From Tranzscheliella williamsii (lineage: Eukaryota > Basidiomycota > Ustilaginomycetes > Ustilaginales > Ustilaginaceae), in contig JALBYF010000023.1 of assembly GCA_023212725.1 (NCBI GenBank), positions 124,001 to 188,000 of the forward strand: a stretch of 64,000 nucleotides of DNA. The letters run 5' to 3'. Shown here in pieces: positions 54,182 through 64,000 of the stretch (its first letter is position 1; each line of letters opens with the position of its first letter). The translations under genes and the position numbers were made by a program. The notes under the pieces were generated by a model. The model saw only the letters and a program-made list of their open reading frames with translations, made no database searches and was not told where the DNA came from.

Positions 54182-55273
54182 ATGGGCAGCAGCAAAGCTT
54201 CTACCATGGACATCAAAGGCAAGCGCAAAGCGCAGGATGTGGACTTGGAACATGAGTTTCCTGACGAGGCTGGCAGAGCACACCAGCTCGCCCAGCTCGA
54301 AGCGTTTGGCAAGGCTTTCCTCTCTTCCTTCGACATGGATGAAGACGCTGGTACGCAGCTCGCAGCTACAGAATCGGGCCCACAGACGCTCTCAGTCAAG
54401 ACGAAGAAGCGTAAGCGTGCGAGTGCTGCGGCTAGTATGCAGCCGGTCGAGACTAGGTCGATACGAGCGGCGGACGAGCTTGACTGTGTCTTTGGCGCTC
54501 AATCCGAGCGGCAGACTAAGATGGATCCGGAGGAATCCTCAGCTAGCCGGAGACCAAATCCGGGGAAGCTCAAGGCAACAGCGCCACGGTCGAAAGCCAT
54601 AGAGACGGTGGTGTTTGGTGGCGAGAGCCGACCGGACCGCGAAGAGCAAGCTGCGGCTAAAAAGGGATGGAAGGCGTTCATGTCGTCCAAGATCGACAAA
54701 ATAGGAAAAGAGGCAGAGCAGACGAACGGCAAGCTGACGACGGCCGAAGAAGAGGAGGAAAAGCAGCTGGTCGCCAACGACAGGCTGCTGTCTGAGCTGC
54801 TATCGACCACGCTATTTGCGCCGGGGTCGGGCAGCTCGAATGGCAAGCAAAACCTCTCGTCGAACGACACTATAGCGCGGATCATGGAGCTCTCTGCTAC
54901 CGAAGAGAAGCGCAAAGGACAGGCAATCGGACGCGGCTGGGGCGAAAAGGAGCTGAAACGTCAACAGCTCTCACAGGCGCCAGCTGCGATCCGACAAGGA
55001 ATGAGAAAAGCAGCGGGAGAGCGGCGCGATAAAGAAAGGGAGAAGGCCAAGGAGCTGGGCACCTGGCATCCTTCGCTCAAGCAAGCGTATTCAGGCCAAG
55101 CGACCGCCACAGAAAAAGGGCTCAAGAAAGACACGGCAAAGAGACAGAGGGGCATGGGGATGGGTATTGGCAAGTTCCAAGGTGGAATGCTCAAGCTGTC
55201 CGCTCAGGAGATCTCCAAGGTCAATGGTCGCCCAAAGAAACCTTCCTCTGGTGGGAAGGGCCGGAAGAAGTAG
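54182..55273 (+). CDS. Faf1-like ribosome biogenesis protein
   Basis: Intronless, 363 residues, highly charged. The C-terminal segment GIGKFQGGMLKLS followed by QEI is the hallmark of the Faf1/C1orf131 family. Basic clusters KTKKRKR and GRKK suggest nuclear or nucleolar targeting. Between them are acidic helices and a stretch of helix-forming Glu/Lys residues. In yeast, Faf1 is part of the small-subunit processome and is needed for 18S rRNA maturation with Krr1. The start MGSSKASTMDIKGKRK is the first ATG. An internal ATG at residue 9 (MDIKGKRK) is also possible. The gene diverges from PET127. Confidence 0.75.
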   Translation: MGSSKASTMDIKGKRKAQDVDLEHEFPDEAGRAHQLAQLEAFGKAFLSSFDMDEDAGTQLAATESGPQTLSVKTKKRKRASAAASMQPVETRSIRAADELDCVFGAQSERQTKMDPEESSASRRPNPGKLKATAPRSKAIETVVFGGESRPDREEQAAAKKGWKAFMSSKIDKIGKEAEQTNGKLTTAEEEEEKQLVANDRLLSELLSTTLFAPGSGSSNGKQNLSSNDTIARIMELSATEEKRKGQAIGRGWGEKELKRQQLSQAPAAIRQGMRKAAGERRDKEREKAKELGTWHPSLKQAYSGQATATEKGLKKDTAKRQRGMGMGIGKFQGGMLKLSAQEISKVNGRPKKPSSGGKGRKK

Positions 55274-56996
55274 TCTCCATACCACCACCCACCAGCTACA
55301 CTGTTGTACGACAGCTTCCCGCCACTGCCTAACTAGTGATAGCTGGACCACTGATGTACGCATCTCCATCATGATCATGCCGCTCCAAGAAACTTAACAT
55401 GCAGCGGCCTTCCTTTTCCGGTCGATCGGGGCGGCGTCAGCATCAAAGTAGAATAACGTAATACTGTATGTGGGGTGTGTTGGGTTCAGAGCTGAAATTG
55501 CGATAATCGGATGGTGTTCACGAAGCGGCGGAAGTGGAATTGCAGAGAGCAAAGGTATTGATTGATATCTCATCGATCGATCCGGATATGGAATCCCGGC
55601 GTGCTGAGCTGAGTTAGCTTGGCGTCCGCTGAGGCAGGGAGGCGCTTCGGTATGGCCCGATCGTCAGTCGTAGTGGCGCGTTTAGCGAATGTCCATCTCA
55701 GGTGATTTACTACTGCCAAGGCTCGACAACGAAGGGTTCAGGCCAGATTGGCTGCAACGGCAAAGAGCAACAAGGAGGTTTAGAGCGGCAGACAAAGGCA
55801 TCTCATCTCAGGGTCCAACCAACACGGATGCTCGCCAACGCAAGTTGATTGGCCAGATCGGCCAGACTACTTCCATCAGCTCGCGGTTTCCCGACGCGAA
55901 CCATTGCACAGTAACGCAAAAAGCAAAAGGATCACAATCTGCAGGGATGCCTACAGAAGACACCACTCTGTGCGAGAACGTGCAGAACGACCAAAGTCTT
56001 TCCTAAATCCCTATATGACACTGGTTCAATTGCCATTGACTTCATCGCTGACCCGGTTCGGGCGCTCCGGAGCAGCTGAGCCTCCTTCGCTTCGGCTGCA
56101 TGAGAGGACCTAAGTAACGTTACTATCCATCACGGACGTGAATAATATTAATTCTTTGCGCCGCAGAGACGCGCTCGCAAGCCCTTCCCTTGCCGCGCTT
56201 CGGTCGGGTCTGGCCGATGATGGACTTGTTCAGCGAAGGGTGGTGTGAAAGGAGTATCCTCCGTCTCTGCACAGGTGCACAGGCAGCGCGGTTTGACATC
56301 TCTTGTAGCCAGATACTGTATGCTGACGTTCGTTGCTATATCTCCTGCCATACAAGGCTGCATTGATGCAACGCCCTTTTGACCGTGCCTTGCTGCCCGT
56401 GCCCGTATTGGTGCTTGCCGTAGTGGGAGCTGTGGGCCCACGGCTGGCACATTTCTCCTACATGAGATCCGGCATGCTGTGCTGACAACCGATCTTTGAA
56501 GATGACGCACTGCCGCGCGAGAGAGGTGGGAGAAGGTGGTTGGTTGGGTGGGAGCTTCGCTGAAGTGTCGTTTGCTCATTTGTCGCCCCGCCTGTCCACA
56601 GGCTCTTCTCACCTCCCCAACACGGCCCATGGCTCCCGCCTTGCTCTCGCTGTGCTCCCTTCGCTCCTCCTAACAGTGCCTCTCTTCACCGGAGCTTCAT
56701 CGTAACCGACGCCAACTGGGCCACCCATACCCCCCTTCTGTCGTATACCCAGGCTGCACAGGCTATCCTCGTCCACAGGCACCGTCGAGACCTCCTCACA
56801 TCAGCCACATCCCAGACCATGCTTCAGGAGACTTTTTCTTGATTCTCACGCTTGCTTGAGTCGCGACACTCTACCTAGCCCCGCCCAGTTGCGGAGTTTT
56901 CTTGCGGCTTCGCGGCAGCGGTTCTGGCTGTTCTTCCGGCTGCCTGTCTTTGTATCGTTAGCTGTTGTCTCCCCCTTGTACAGCCGAAGCAACGCG
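55274..56996. other. Intergenic, no recognised gene
   Basis: A 1.7-kb spacer upstream of the MGSCMSKN-protein gene. An open frame reaches back to 56856 but its first ATG is 56997. Short frames on both strands show no homology that I recognise. Confidence 0.4.
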
Positions 56997-58589
56997 ATGG
57001 GGTCTTGCATGTCCAAGAATGCGGCCGTCGAGCAGGAAAATCCCGCTCCGCATCCACAGGCGAGGCGCATGTGGCTCGTCGCCACCCCGGTGGATCCCAA
57101 GGATGTTCCACTGGACCTCGTGGGCATCGATGCCGATGGTCTCAAGTCAGCCATGCGCAACCGTGGCATGGAGACCGAGCACTGGGCTCTGAGGGTCGAT
57201 CCTCTACCCTCGGACAAGTCCCAGCCCCACATCTTTGACATCACGCTGGAGGCAGCACAGCTGGTTGTCCACATTCTCCCCAGCTCGAGCCCTTACTGGC
57301 ATCACATCCTTCGAAGAGTAGCCGTCGGCTGGACTACCTGGCAAGATCAAGAGATCTACAACGCCAGCAAGCTCCTCATCCAAGCCAGACCCCACTACGA
57401 TGGACAGACAAACAATTCACAGCAAATGGCCCGCCTCCTGAGCAGACACATTGAGTTTGCCCCACCCACTCTGCCGGCTGCCAACGATCAGTTGCCAGCC
57501 ACGGGGACCGACAGCAGCGACAGCAGCCTCAAGATGGCTGCGGACAGCGACGCCGTCTCGGCAAAGCAGCTCCCATCCCGCGCTAATGCGGTGCCCAGTC
57601 TACGAGGCGGCATCTCTACTGCTTCGTACGACACGCTGCCAAGAGGGCCGGTCTCGTCCAACTCGAGCGACGTGGCTACAAGCATGCCTGGCAGTGTCCG
57701 CAAGAGCCAACGTGGGAGCGTTGCTCGGCCGCCTCTGGTCCAGCTTTCGAGCGCTCCGTCTGTAAGCAATCCTGGGACGGCGTCGTCGGTCAGGCCGGAT
57801 CTCAGCCGAGCAGGGGAGAGTGAGAAGGGCGGGTCTAGTGGCAGCTCGTTGCGAAGTGCTCTGGCTGGTCAACAGAGGCAGTCGATGCTGCAGCCGTCGC
57901 CACTGAACCCCGACCATCGAAGGGCGTATCGACAGTCGGCCTCCGAGGTGGTTTCCGTGCGGACTCGAAGCCGGTCCGAGACGGCGCCCCTGCAAAGTGC
58001 GGCGCATGGCGGTGAGCGGAGCCGGAACGATTCGCTCGCCCCGCCGCAGAAGAGCAGCCGGCGGAGAAGTGAAGCGCCCGCCGAATGGACGGGCGAGGCG
58101 CCGAGAGAGGTGCGCTTCCACTCGATACCCTCCAAGGCCAGCAACGCACAAAGCAGCTACCGAGATTCCGTCGCCAGCTTTGGCGGCGGCAACGTCGTCA
58201 ACAGCGCGTCGGCAAGTTGGGGTCGCAACAGCATGCTCGCCGCTTCCCCTTCCATGCATGGGATGCCGCTGCCGCCACAGTACATGCTGCCGCCGATCAA
58301 CATGTGGCCGGCTATGCATGGCAACTTTGGGCCGTCGTCGCCGATGGCGCACGCTCCGGGGACGTTGCATGCCCCCATGGCCTACTTTTCGCAGCATGCC
58401 GCGAGCGGGATGCCTTGCTACCCTTCCATGCCGATGCTAGCGCCGCCTAGCCCGGGATTCCACAGCCACGCTTCCAGCATCGTGCCCACCCCGCCAGAGA
58501 GCCCCCGCATCTCCACCACCCAGGGCCCCAAGGGCGCCATCCCCGAGATGGACTCCGCTTTCCGCCCCGCCTCCCACATCCGCATCTGA
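56997..58589 (+). CDS. Unknown, lipid-anchored-type protein
   Basis: Intronless, 530 residues from the ATG at 56997. The start MGSCMSKN fits an N-myristoylation signal (Gly2, Ser-like residue at 6) next to a Cys that could be palmitoylated, so the protein is probably anchored on the cytosolic face of a membrane. Residues about 20-155 are globular-looking (RRMWLVATPVDPKDVPLDL, then LVVHILPSSSPYWHHILRRV and VGWTTWQDQEIYNAS). The remaining 370 residues are Ser/Pro/Arg-rich, disordered, with a short His/Met/Pro-rich segment near 420-490. I do not recognise the family and suggest no function. Third positions are C-rich at the very end. Confidence 0.65.
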   Translation: MGSCMSKNAAVEQENPAPHPQARRMWLVATPVDPKDVPLDLVGIDADGLKSAMRNRGMETEHWALRVDPLPSDKSQPHIFDITLEAAQLVVHILPSSSPYWHHILRRVAVGWTTWQDQEIYNASKLLIQARPHYDGQTNNSQQMARLLSRHIEFAPPTLPAANDQLPATGTDSSDSSLKMAADSDAVSAKQLPSRANAVPSLRGGISTASYDTLPRGPVSSNSSDVATSMPGSVRKSQRGSVARPPLVQLSSAPSVSNPGTASSVRPDLSRAGESEKGGSSGSSLRSALAGQQRQSMLQPSPLNPDHRRAYRQSASEVVSVRTRSRSETAPLQSAAHGGERSRNDSLAPPQKSSRRRSEAPAEWTGEAPREVRFHSIPSKASNAQSSYRDSVASFGGGNVVNSASASWGRNSMLAASPSMHGMPLPPQYMLPPINMWPAMHGNFGPSSPMAHAPGTLHAPMAYFSQHAASGMPCYPSMPMLAPPSPGFHSHASSIVPTPPESPRISTTQGPKGAIPEMDSAFRPASHIRI

Positions 58590-58892
58590 CCTATTATGGA
58601 CTTTTACACATTGCGCCGCACACTCCCCGACGCCTTGCTCTTTCTCTTCTTTGTATCCTCTTTCTGTCGAGTCCCCTCCGCCGCGCTTTGCGTTGCTTGC
58701 GCTGCGGCAGTAAGCGCTGGCCGCATTTCTCTTGGCACAGTTCCATGCCACTGTCTCGCCGTCCCTGCACATGCATATAGTACCCGGCTGCACAGTCAAT
58801 AGCATTCCGATCCTTCGCAACTGTTTCCGGCGCGCTGGCGGGGAGGGGGGTGAATAACAACACGCGATGGGGGACGGCGCATAGAAAGGGGC
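58590..58892. other. Convergent 3' regions
   Basis: A 303-base spacer between the unknown lipid-anchored-type gene and the acidic-protein gene. No feature was seen. Confidence 0.4.
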
Positions 58893-59518
58893 CTATTCGT
58901 CCGTCTTGGCGGCCTTGCCGTCGTCGTCGTTGCCTTCGTCGTCGGCCTTGCGCTTGCTGCCGGTGGGGGCGTCGTCGTCCTCCTCGTCCTCCTCGTCCTC
59001 GTCGTCTTCGTTCTCGTCGGCGTCGTCGTCGTCGGCGGCGGGCTCGTCGTCCTCGCTGCGGGAGCGGGAGGGGGAGCGGTGTGAGTGTGTGGGAGGGGAG
59101 GGTGAGGGCGCGGCGGGGTACTTACTCGTCGTCGGCGGCCTGTGCGTCGTCGTCGGCGTCGGCGTGTTCTTCCTCGTCCTCGTCGTCAAAGTCGCTGTGG
59201 AGGGAGGGGAAGGGGAGGTCAGTACGGTGGCACGCACATGCGGTGAGATGGCGGGGCACTCACCCTTCTTCGTCGTCCTCGTCGCCCTCTTCCTGTGCGG
59301 GGTGGATGGGAGCGCGGGGTCAGCAGGGGCAGCGCATGGGGGGCGGGTGCAGGGGGACGTACAAAGTCGTCGTCGTCCTCGTCGTCGTCGTCCTCGTCGT
59401 CGGCAGCGAGGCGCGCGGTGGTGTTGTCCTGCGCGGCAACCGCAGCACTGCGCTTGTCCTGCTTGACAGTCTGCTCGGCAGCGCCGGCCGGTGGCGGGGT
59501 CGAGGCGGCAGGCGGCAT
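58893..59518 (-). CDS. Small acidic nuclear-type protein, four exons
   Basis: Four exons, 59518-59363, 59292-59264, 59194-59126 and 59055-58893, encode 138 residues; the second is only 29 bases long. Donors are GTACGT, GTGAGT and GTAAGT, all acceptors CAG, and the frame closes at TAG 58893-58895. The protein is dominated by Asp and Glu runs (DDDEDDDD and similar), with an Ala/Pro-rich N-terminus and a basic patch SKRKADDE near the C-terminus, which could be a nuclear signal. This resembles prothymosin- and Chz1-like acidic chaperones of histones. No specific family motif confirms it, so the role is inference. Alternative exon choice was not tested. Confidence 0.7.
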
Positions 59519-59971
59519 CGTATCTACACTCCGGGCGGTATCGATCGAGGTCAAGAGCCAACCCGCTCCCCGCACCACCTCCTCAACCCCTTACCCCCCT
59601 CCTCCCAACCCGCGTTCGCGACACGTCTTTAGCCCAGCCTGCTCCTCGCGAAGAAAGCCCACGTCACGTCACCACTCCGCACAGACCACCGCTTTCCGCT
59701 TCCGGCATCCACACCGCCAACGCGTGCAAACCCGCGATCGCCCAATCCGGAACAGTCATCTGAGTCACACAGTCAGTCACAGTCAGTGTTAGGTCTTCCT
59801 CCCTTTTCCTCTCCCTTTTTCCCCGATTATTCACGCTATTTTCTGCTCTCTTTTTCTCACTATTTCATCCCATTTAACGCCGACCATGTTACTTCACTTA
59901 TGGCCCCAGTTTTTGAATATTATTTCTCGGCCGGACTGTGGCTCTGCGTTTGTACAGCGGAGTTGCGCGGG
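59519..59971. other. Intergenic, downstream of LAS1
   Basis: A 453-base spacer between the LAS1 stop and the acidic-protein start, both genes transcribed leftward. The segment 59780-59960 is T-rich, with no recognised feature. Confidence 0.4.
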
Positions 59972-61913
59972 CTAGACGTCGATGGTCAGGCGCGGGATGT
60001 GGCCGGCGAGGCAGCCGAATGGGGTGGGGGTCCAGTCGCTGGGGGCGAAGGACCAGCCGGAGGGGAGGGCGGGGTTGGGAGGGTGTGGAGTGTTGCGGTG
60101 AGGAAGGGTTTGTGAGCTGGCGTGGGCGGTGGCTTGGAGCCAGTCGGCGGAGTCCATTGCGCTGAGGCGGTGCTCCATTTCGGCGAGGTGCGGGTGGAAG
60201 TCGGTGGGGGGGGATGCGGGGGGTGGGGGCGTGTTGTCGGTGGCGAGGGCGAGGACGGGGAGGAGCGGGGCTAGGCGGGCATGCAGGCCGGCGTCGCGCG
60301 CGCAGAGGTGTGCGAGCAGCACCACCGCGCGCCGCGACGGCCGCGCCAGACACCGCGCCGCCACATCGCCCGCCGTCACCAACACCCCCGCCACGGCACC
60401 CGGCGGCGCAAACGGCGACACCGGCGGCGCAACCACTAGGAGATGCCGCACCCACGCCTCGGCCGTCCGCCGGAAACTCGCGCTGCCCGCCACCGAACCG
60501 CCGACCCCGCCAATGCCGCTCTCGACCGCGCCGTACACCGGCACCACCGATGCATCCCCCGCACCATCCTCGTCCAACGCAACCCCCACCAGCCCATCGG
60601 CCAGCAACACCCCAAACACCGCCCCATACTGGTCCCGCAGATATCCGAGCAGAGGCGCCCACACCGCCGCCACCTCGCCCGGCACCACAACTGCATCATC
60701 CGCCACAGAAGGCGCCACCCGCTTGCTGTTAGCAGATCAAAACCAGTTAAAAAAAAGGTAACGTCGATCAGCCATCTGCTTTCGTGAAGCACATGCATAA
60801 AATAAGGAAAGGGAAAACGTACCTTACGTTGAGCGGGATCAGACCGCCGGGCCGGACAAGTTCATGGACCAGATCGGAAAGCGCCGAGCGGGTGCAGTCG
60901 TCGACCTCGTGCGAGTCGAGCGTGGCCAAGCGGAAATCTTGCTCGGGCTCGCGGGCCTTGTTGCGCTCGCCGGCGATGCTCAGCACCTGCACCGAAAAGG
61001 CGGGATGCGCCGAGCGAATGCGATTGACCGTCGCAGCGACCTGCTTGCACTGCCGTCGGAACTCGTTGCGCGTCGTGGCGGCGAGGCTGCGGTCCCGGGC
61101 CACCCGCTTCATCAGCTTCTTGTACCCTCTCAGAATCTCCCGCAAATCCTCCAGCGCCTCGCGCCGTTCGATGGCCTGCTTCTCGGCCACCTGGTCCTGC
61201 TCCGCTGCCGCGCTTCCATCCTCCGACGCAGTGTCGGAACCGTTGGCAGTGCTTGATTGCTGCATGCCATTGGTCGCTTCGACTTGCATAAGAACGTCGT
61301 CCGCCTCGTCAGCGGCGGGCATGCGGATCGCTGCGGGACCCTGGAACAATTGGGGGACCCAGAAGTGCTCGTGAAGCCACTGGAGGGCGGAGCTGGCAGC
61401 CTGCCGGCAGACGCTCAGACTGGGCAGCTCTTCGTGTGTGGCGGCGTGGCGGATCTCGACAAACCAGAGAGGCAGGCCGATGCGGGCAGCGATGGCGGCG
61501 ATCGACTGCGCAAAGCCGCCGGTCTGATACGAGTCGACGACGCTGTTGACAAACCGCGTGATGGCCATGCTGTAGTTGATGCGGACGCCCAGGTCCGCGC
61601 CGCCGCCCATCTGTTCGAGCGCGTACCGCAGCGCCGCGGGCCCGGCCGGCGACGGTACCGACGCCGACGCCGCCAAATGCTGCATGTGCTCGTCGAGCAG
61701 AATACTCTGCACCAGCGACGCCGTCGTCTCCACCGCAAACGGACACGCGCACCGGTTGATCCACAGCTGCACAATCGACAGCGCGCGGTGCCGGTCCATC
61801 GACGACGACGCTTTGCCGCGCAGATACGCCGAGTCCGGATACAGATGCCGGTACACCTCCAGCAGATCCGTCTGCCGTGAATGCATGAATGCCGAGCGCT
61901 TCGGTGGCTTCAT
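59972..61913 (-). CDS. LAS1: rRNA ITS2 endonuclease subunit Las1
   Basis: Two exons, 61913-60823 and 60725-59972 (97-base intron, donor GTACGT, branch CTAAC, acceptor CAG), encode 614 residues. The N-terminus MKPPKRSAFMHSRQTDLLEVY and SIVQLWINRCACPFAVETTA are typical. RHAATH (Arg155-His160) is the RX4H motif of the HEPN nuclease fold, the Las1 active site. Las1, with the polynucleotide kinase Grc3, cuts ITS2 in pre-60S particles. The second exon encodes a poorly conserved, Ala/Pro-rich C-terminus ending with FGCLAGHIPRLTIDV. The donor region reads GTAAGGTACGT, with two overlapping potential donors; only the second restores the frame. The gene diverges from the J-protein gene across 548 bases. 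Confidence 0.88.
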
Positions 61914-62461
61914 ATTGGTGGATACCGGCAGTCCCTGCGGAGTGTCTACAGCAGAAGGGCGGAGCGGAACGGCGGAGGGAGAGGTTGATTAGAGAAGGGG
62001 CAGACAGCAAAATACAAAAAATACATACTTGAGTTGAGTGATTGCTGCTTTCTCTGCTGTCACTCACAAATTATTCAATAATTAGGCCCAAATCTGTTCT
62101 GCCGAAATCCGACTTTCTCTCCATTTACTGAGCGCTGCCCCTTTCCACTCTCACGCGACATAAAATCAGGAAAAATCGAAATAAATCTGTCTTTGATCTG
62201 CCCAGCGCCAACCAAAATCATACCAAGGAACCCACAATGGCCCGTCAGGTCGTCCATCATTAGTGACTCCATCTTCGCAGCCTTACCTCGCAGATACAGG
62301 CCAAGCAGACTTTCGTCCTGCATCTTAGACTCGAACCGCAAGCACGCGCCAGCCCCGACCTCAGATAGATTGACGATAGCCGGTGCTGTGTCGTGACTTT
62401 CGCTCGACCATCAACGGCAGACCGGACGGGTTCACAACATAGGCTAGGTGGCCAGTAGTGA
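61914..62461. other. Divergent promoter region
   Basis: A 548-base spacer between LAS1 (minus) and the J-domain gene (plus). AT-rich near 62020-62090. No RNA gene or repeat was seen. Confidence 0.4.
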
Positions 62462-63997
62462 ATGGCCGGCATGGCCTCTCTCAATATCGCCTCGCGTCCG
62501 AAGCAAGCGTATGTCTCTGTCTCGTGTCCATACACCACCTGCCGGACGTCGATAGAGTACTTGCCGCCGTCGCCGTCGCAGCTTGCCGGCTTGCCATCGC
62601 ACGAAACCTCCTTCACCGTCACCTGCTGCAGCTGTTCTAAGCAGTTCGAGCCGCCCGGCGCCACCAAACTCGTTCGCGATGCGCGCAAGTCTGGCGGCAA
62701 GGATGTGGCTCGCAAGCGCAGGATCGGGACCGACGAGAATCCGCTCGACATGACATACTACGACATCCTCGGCATCCCGTCCACCGCCACTCTGGACGAG
62801 ATCAAAAAGGCCTATCGCAAACTCGCCATCAAGCTGCATCCCGACAAGAATCCCAACGACGCCGAGGGCGAGGAAAAGTTCAAGGCGCTCGCCACCGCCT
62901 ACCACGTCCTCTCCGACGCTGAGCTCCGGCACAAGTACAACGAGTTTGGCGCCAGCACACCCGGTCTCACTCCCGGAGATGGCTTTGTGGATCCTGAGGA
63001 AGTCTTTGGGTCGCTCTTTGGCGGCGAGCGCTTTGCCGACATCATCGGCACCATCTCCATCGGCAAAGACATGAAAGAGGCGCTGCAGCAGGACTCGGAG
63101 GATCTCGAGCGTCAGGCCAATGGCGAAGACGCCGCCGTGTCCACCTCGGCCGCTACCGACTTTACCTCCAAATCCAAACCGGTCTTGTCGCCCGAACAGA
63201 AGGCAGCAAAGGAGGAAAAGGAAAAAAAGCAGACGGCGGAGCGCGAGAAGCAACGGCAGGAGCGTGTCGACAAGCTGGTGGAGAAGCTCATCCGCAAACT
63301 GAGCATCTACACCGAGAGTGTCCGAAATGCCAACGATCCGCTCCTCGAGCGCGAGGTAGAAAAGAGCTTCCGCGAGATCACGCGACTCGAGGCGGAAGAG
63401 CTCAAGCACGAGTCGTACGGCGTGGAGCTGCTCAATGCCGTGGGTTTTGTTTATTCGGCCAAGAGCAAGCACTATCTGGCCAGCACGGGCTTTCTGGGTT
63501 CGTTCGGCGGGGTCTTCCATTCAGCGGCGTCGAGCATCCACGTTGTGCGCGAGACGGTCTCGACGGTGCGTGCGGCGCTCGAGCTAAAAAGCGTCTTCGA
63601 GGAGCTGGCCAAGGCGGAGGAGTCGGGCATCACTGTGGATCGCAAGCGCGAGCTCGAGGAGCAGGCTGCCGAGAAGGGCATGCGCGCGCTCTTCAAGGGC
63701 GCCAAGCTCGAGGTCGAGAGCGTCATCCGCGAGGTCAGTGAGCGCGTCCTCTACGACCCCAACATCGGCAAGGAAACCCAGCGCCTCCGCGCCCAGGCCC
63801 TCGGCCTCGTCGGTGACATTTACATGGCCACCAAGAAGGACCAGCCCGACGCCGATCCCGCCGCTGCCGCCCCCGGCCCCGCCGACGACTATGTCCGGGT
63901 CGACACCGCCGCGTCGAAACAGCGCGACCAGCGCCAGCAACCCCCGCACTCCACGCCCGGCGATGTCCCCTACCAGCCGTACGTCAAAAAGTCATAA
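62462..63997 (+). CDS. J-domain protein with DnaJ-X domain and N-terminal Cys cluster
   Basis: Intronless, 511 residues; the stop lies three bases before the window edge. Residues 98-165 form the J domain ([20 protein letters not shown], with HPD at 126-128 and [17 protein letters not shown]). A coiled, Lys/Glu-rich segment (about 235-280) precedes a C-terminal domain like DnaJ-X ([13 protein letters not shown], then [15 protein letters not shown]) found in fungal Caj1- and Djp1-type proteins. Before the J domain lie paired cysteines, CPYTTC (22-27) and CCSCSKQF (55-62), with spacing like a zinc ribbon. The protein would stimulate Hsp70. Yeast Djp1 serves peroxisomal and mitochondrial import, but which paralog this is cannot be decided from sequence alone. 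Confidence 0.85.
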   Translation: MAGMASLNIASRPKQAYVSVSCPYTTCRTSIEYLPPSPSQLAGLPSHETSFTVTCCSCSKQFEPPGATKLVRDARKSGGKDVARKRRIGTDENPLDMTYYDILGIPSTATLDEIKKAYRKLAIKLHPDKNPNDAEGEEKFKALATAYHVLSDAELRHKYNEFGASTPGLTPGDGFVDPEEVFGSLFGGERFADIIGTISIGKDMKEALQQDSEDLERQANGEDAAVSTSAATDFTSKSKPVLSPEQKAAKEEKEKKQTAEREKQRQERVDKLVEKLIRKLSIYTESVRNANDPLLEREVEKSFREITRLEAEELKHESYGVELLNAVGFVYSAKSKHYLASTGFLGSFGGVFHSAASSIHVVRETVSTVRAALELKSVFEELAKAEESGITVDRKRELEEQAAEKGMRALFKGAKLEVESVIREVSERVLYDPNIGKETQRLRAQALGLVGDIYMATKKDQPDADPAAAAPGPADDYVRVDTAASKQRDQRQQPPHSTPGDVPYQPYVKKS

Positions 63998-64000
63998 GCG

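Noticed and set aside
62444..63520. Antisense frame of 358 codons opposite the J-protein gene
   Set aside because: Opposes the J domain and DnaJ-X frame; explained by GC3-rich coding.

Overview
The window reads as nuclear DNA of a basidiomycete yeast or smut-type fungus, most likely Ustilaginomycotina (Ustilago/Sporisorium/Pseudozyma-like). The reasons are compact, mostly intronless or intron-poor genes, short GT..AG introns of about 60-100 nt with CTGAC/CTAAC branch sites, moderately high GC with very GC-rich third positions in many genes, and the gene families present. No rRNA, tRNA, CRISPR, transposon or viral gene was recognised. The species assignment is inference.

Layout. 1-2.3 kb: two minus-strand genes for secreted-looking proteins, one running off the left edge and one apparently broken by frame changes (candidate effector remnant). 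3.6-16.9 kb: a Prp24/SART3-type U4/U6 recycling factor, gamma-glutamyltranspeptidase, a small mitochondrial membrane protein, a PHAF1/UPF0183 protein, the APC11 RING subunit and a secretory Ish1/Msc1-repeat protein. 17.4-30 kb: PIG-F/Gpi11, an Nha1/Cnh1-type Na+/H+ antiporter with a very long tail, the histone acetyltransferase Rtt109, and a 1115-residue P-loop protein with a candidate PD-(D/E)XK nuclease C-terminus. 31-39.7 kb: an Mpo1-type dioxygenase, a derlin, the tri-snRNP protein Prp6, and a protein with an HSF-type DNA-binding domain at its C-terminus. A 3.5-kb stretch with no recognised gene holds a G-quadruplex motif. 43.2-64 kb: exportin-t, thiazole synthase Thi4, ribosomal protein eL6, Pet127, a Faf1-like ribosome-biogenesis protein, an unknown MGSCMSKN protein, a small acidic nuclear-type protein with four exons, the ITS2 endonuclease subunit Las1 and a J-domain protein with an N-terminal cysteine cluster.

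The genes are mainly housekeeping and not an operon-like system. Themes that recur are splicing (Prp24/SART3, Prp6), ribosome synthesis (eL6, Faf1-like, Las1), ER/GPI/secretion (PIG-F, derlin, Ish1-like) and RNA export or mitochondrial RNA (exportin-t, Pet127). Neighbouring genes are often convergent or divergent with 0.2-0.6 kb spacers. Reconstructed introns are given in the entries; each restores an uninterrupted frame of a multiple of three.

The most interesting items are the P-loop/nuclease-like protein at 26.7-30.0 kb, the broken secreted-protein locus at 1.3-2.3 kb, and a compositional pattern. In many genes on both strands, third positions switch from G-rich to C-rich in the last few hundred coding bases, always in the same direction relative to transcription.
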